Origin: Candidatus Peregrinibacteria bacterium RIFOXYA2_FULL_41_18
GTDB lineage: Bacteria > Patescibacteriota > Gracilibacteria > UBA1369 > UBA12470
Direction: 5' to 3'
Assembly: GCA_001788795.1 (NCBI GenBank)
Contig: MFXH01000016.1
Coordinates: 53,779-117,778, forward strand
DNA length: 64,000 nucleotides
Shown: positions 63,123 to 64,000 of the stretch, in pieces
Position numbering within the stretch: the stretch's first letter is position 1
Layout: each line of letters starts with the position of its first letter
Notes under the pieces: model-generated
What the model was told of the DNA's origin: nothing
Databases searched by the model: none
The model's input: only the letters and a program-made list of their open reading frames with translations
Position numbers and translations under genes: made by a program

Positions 63123-63335
63123 TCAAGATAATAATTCCCCTATTTTATCCATTTTCGACTGAAGATCGGATGTAACAATTACATTCTGAGGCTCCCCTAT
63201 TACAATTTTCGGAGATTCGATGAAATTAATAAGAGCGCTTTTTATAATAAAAGTAAGAGGCACTCCAAGTTTATCGGCTTGATCAGAAGCTTTCATTTTG
63301 AGGGCTTCGTCTATACGAATGGTTAAAGTTGTCAT
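63123..63335 (-). CDS. Ribbon-helix-helix antitoxin
   Basis: A 70-aa protein. MTTLTIRIDEALKMKASDQADKLGVP followed by TFIIKSALINFIE is a RelB/DinJ-type ribbon-helix-helix. The C-terminal tail would bind the toxin. Its promoter holds a perfect palindrome. Confidence 0.8.
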   Translation of the reverse strand: MTTLTIRIDEALKMKASDQADKLGVPLTFIIKSALINFIESPKIVIGEPQNVIVTSDLQSKMDKIGELLS

Positions 63336-63370
63336 TTCGGTTATAGTTAGGTATGTTCGATTACATCAAA

Positions 63371-63399
63371 ATTATAACGCACTAACGGCGTTAGTGCAA
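63371..63399 (-). promoter_or_regulatory. TA promoter with operator palindrome in the spacer
   Basis: On the minus strand TTGCAC, 17 bp, TATAAT. The palindrome GCACTAAC-GGC-GTTAGTGC (63379-63397) overlaps the -35 and spacer. It is the expected operator of an autorepressed antitoxin. The stretch 63400-63620 shows nothing else recognisable. Confidence 0.85.
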
Positions 63400-63620
63400 G
63401 AGGTTTTTATCCTGTATTTTACCGAAAGAATATTTCATAAACAAAGGCTTGATGCTATTTTGCGTGTTTTCACCCTCAAGACTTCTATCTTTGGTACCTT
63501 TACACCCTTCAATTTTAGATAAATTATATTGTATTTTTTGCTTTCGGCAATGAAAATTTCGCAATTTTAAATCTCATTGTTTGTTGTTTTTTTACGGCTT
63601 AAGTTTAACAAAAAAAGAGT

Positions 63621-64000
63621 TTATTTGTCGTATTCATTCGCCTTTTCCCACGCAAGTTCAAACAAACTTCTCAATACTTGCGCCATATCTTTGTTGTAAA
63701 TTTTTGTACCTGTTGGCTGTTCGCCATGTGATGTAAAGAGCGCAATCATGTCTCCGATAATATTCAATTCGCAATGTGCAGGAAATTTTTTATTCGGAAC
63801 AAGTTTTGTTTTTCTTAATTCAGCCTTATCTCTCTTTTTATATTCTCTCGCTGGCTTCGTATCAGGCTGAATACTTCTAACATTCATCCCTATCGATGCT
63901 CTCTTTTTGGTATAAGCTTTCCATTCGTCCCAAAGATTATCCGTATGATATTTGTTTAGACCGAAACACAATTGCTCTTTTGGTCCTTCTTCAAGCGTTT
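63621..64000 (-). CDS. TrmB-like regulator, C-terminal part (partial)
   Basis: The track shows 116 aa from a TTG at 63971, but the frame is open to the window edge (TLEEGPKEQ precedes it). IQPDTKPAREYKKRDKAELRKTKLVP, HCELNIIGDMIALFTS and the C-terminal SLFELAWEKA match the sensor end of TrmB-type regulators of CPR and archaea. The DNA-binding N-terminus lies outside the window. It probably controls sugar-related or other genes; ligand is unknown. Confidence 0.65.
   Translation of the reverse strand, partial: TLEEGPKEQLCFGLNKYHTDNLWDEWKAYTKKRASIGMNVRSIQPDTKPAREYKKRDKAELRKTKLVPNKKFPAHCELNIIGDMIALFTSHGEQPTGTKIYNKDMAQVLRSLFELAWEKANEYDK

Noticed and set aside
1-64000. Recoded UGA (Gracilibacteria-type code)
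   Set aside because: TGA ends several complete, family-length genes, and no conserved Gly is encoded by TGA.
1-64000. CRISPR arrays, insertion sequences, prophage or rRNA operon
   Set aside because: No spaced direct-repeat arrays, transposase genes, terminal inverted repeats or rRNA signatures were seen; the short tandem repeats have no spacers.

Overview
The window is AT-rich bacterial chromosome with small, closely packed genes and standard stops (TGA is a real terminator in several genes). Several signs point to a Candidate Phyla Radiation / Patescibacteria genome: a CPR-style TraD/VirB4-like ATPase with an N-terminal membrane anchor, a VirB2-like pilin, a DUF3467 protein, a sigma4-HARE protein and a glycine-type GlyRS. 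Because UGA is not a sense codon, the UGA-recoded Gracilibacteria/Absconditabacteria are unlikely. The biosynthetic genes (proBAC, ribBA/ribD, argG, ilvE, chorismate mutase) are richer than in most CPR and suggest a Peregrinibacteria-like lineage; this placement is inference. Strong Shine-Dalgarno sequences are rare, so many starts are uncertain. Where the ORF track start looked too long, I give the start I prefer.

Layout. 0-14.5 kb holds housekeeping genes: recG (cut by the left edge and absent from the ORF track), a PocR/PAS sensor, tyrS, rluD, rplU-pth-obgE, a membrane thiol oxidoreductase, tRNA-Leu and tRNA-Asp, a DagK-like lipid kinase, yqeY, an unusual uvrC, der and yggS. 14.5-20.8 kb holds envelope and signalling genes: a VirB2-like pilin, an AI-2E/PerM permease, two glycosyltransferases with a Wzz-like protein, a STAS protein with an anti-sigma-type kinase, and chorismate mutase. 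20.8-30 kb (+ strand) runs rpsB, a small membrane protein, tsf, ribBA, ribD, an NTT-like/HEAT transporter overlapping a SpoIIE-type phosphatase, then queA. 30-37 kb contains the most striking locus: a 7TM/PKD membrane protein followed by one protein combining an ATP-grasp peptide ligase, a RimB-like aspartyl peptidase and a DUF1704 (MATCAP-like) metallopeptidase, divergent from a large Ig/FN3 surface protein. 37-59 kb holds cysS, murC, divIC, two CAU-anticodon tRNAs (one the initiator), argG, mntP, ilvE, an LCP transferase, the TraD-like ATPase, glyS, dtd, rlmN, regulators and proBAC, with ProB fused to a helix-turn-helix. 59-64 kb looks accessory: an unrecognised 917-aa protein, a toxin-antitoxin pair with a clear autoregulated promoter, and the C-terminal part of a TrmB-like regulator.

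How the genes may work together. The STAS protein, the HATPase kinase and the SpoIIE-type phosphatase supply the three roles of a partner-switching system, split over two loci. The two glycosyltransferases, Wzz-like protein, LCP transferase and MurC/DivIC fit cell-surface glycan assembly and division. The 7TM/ATP-grasp locus looks like a writer/eraser system adding and removing amino acids on a peptide or protein. Intergenic spacers are unusual: several consist of short-period repeats (ACTATGTC, GTATTCG), and one repeat family runs into the 3' ends of coding genes.
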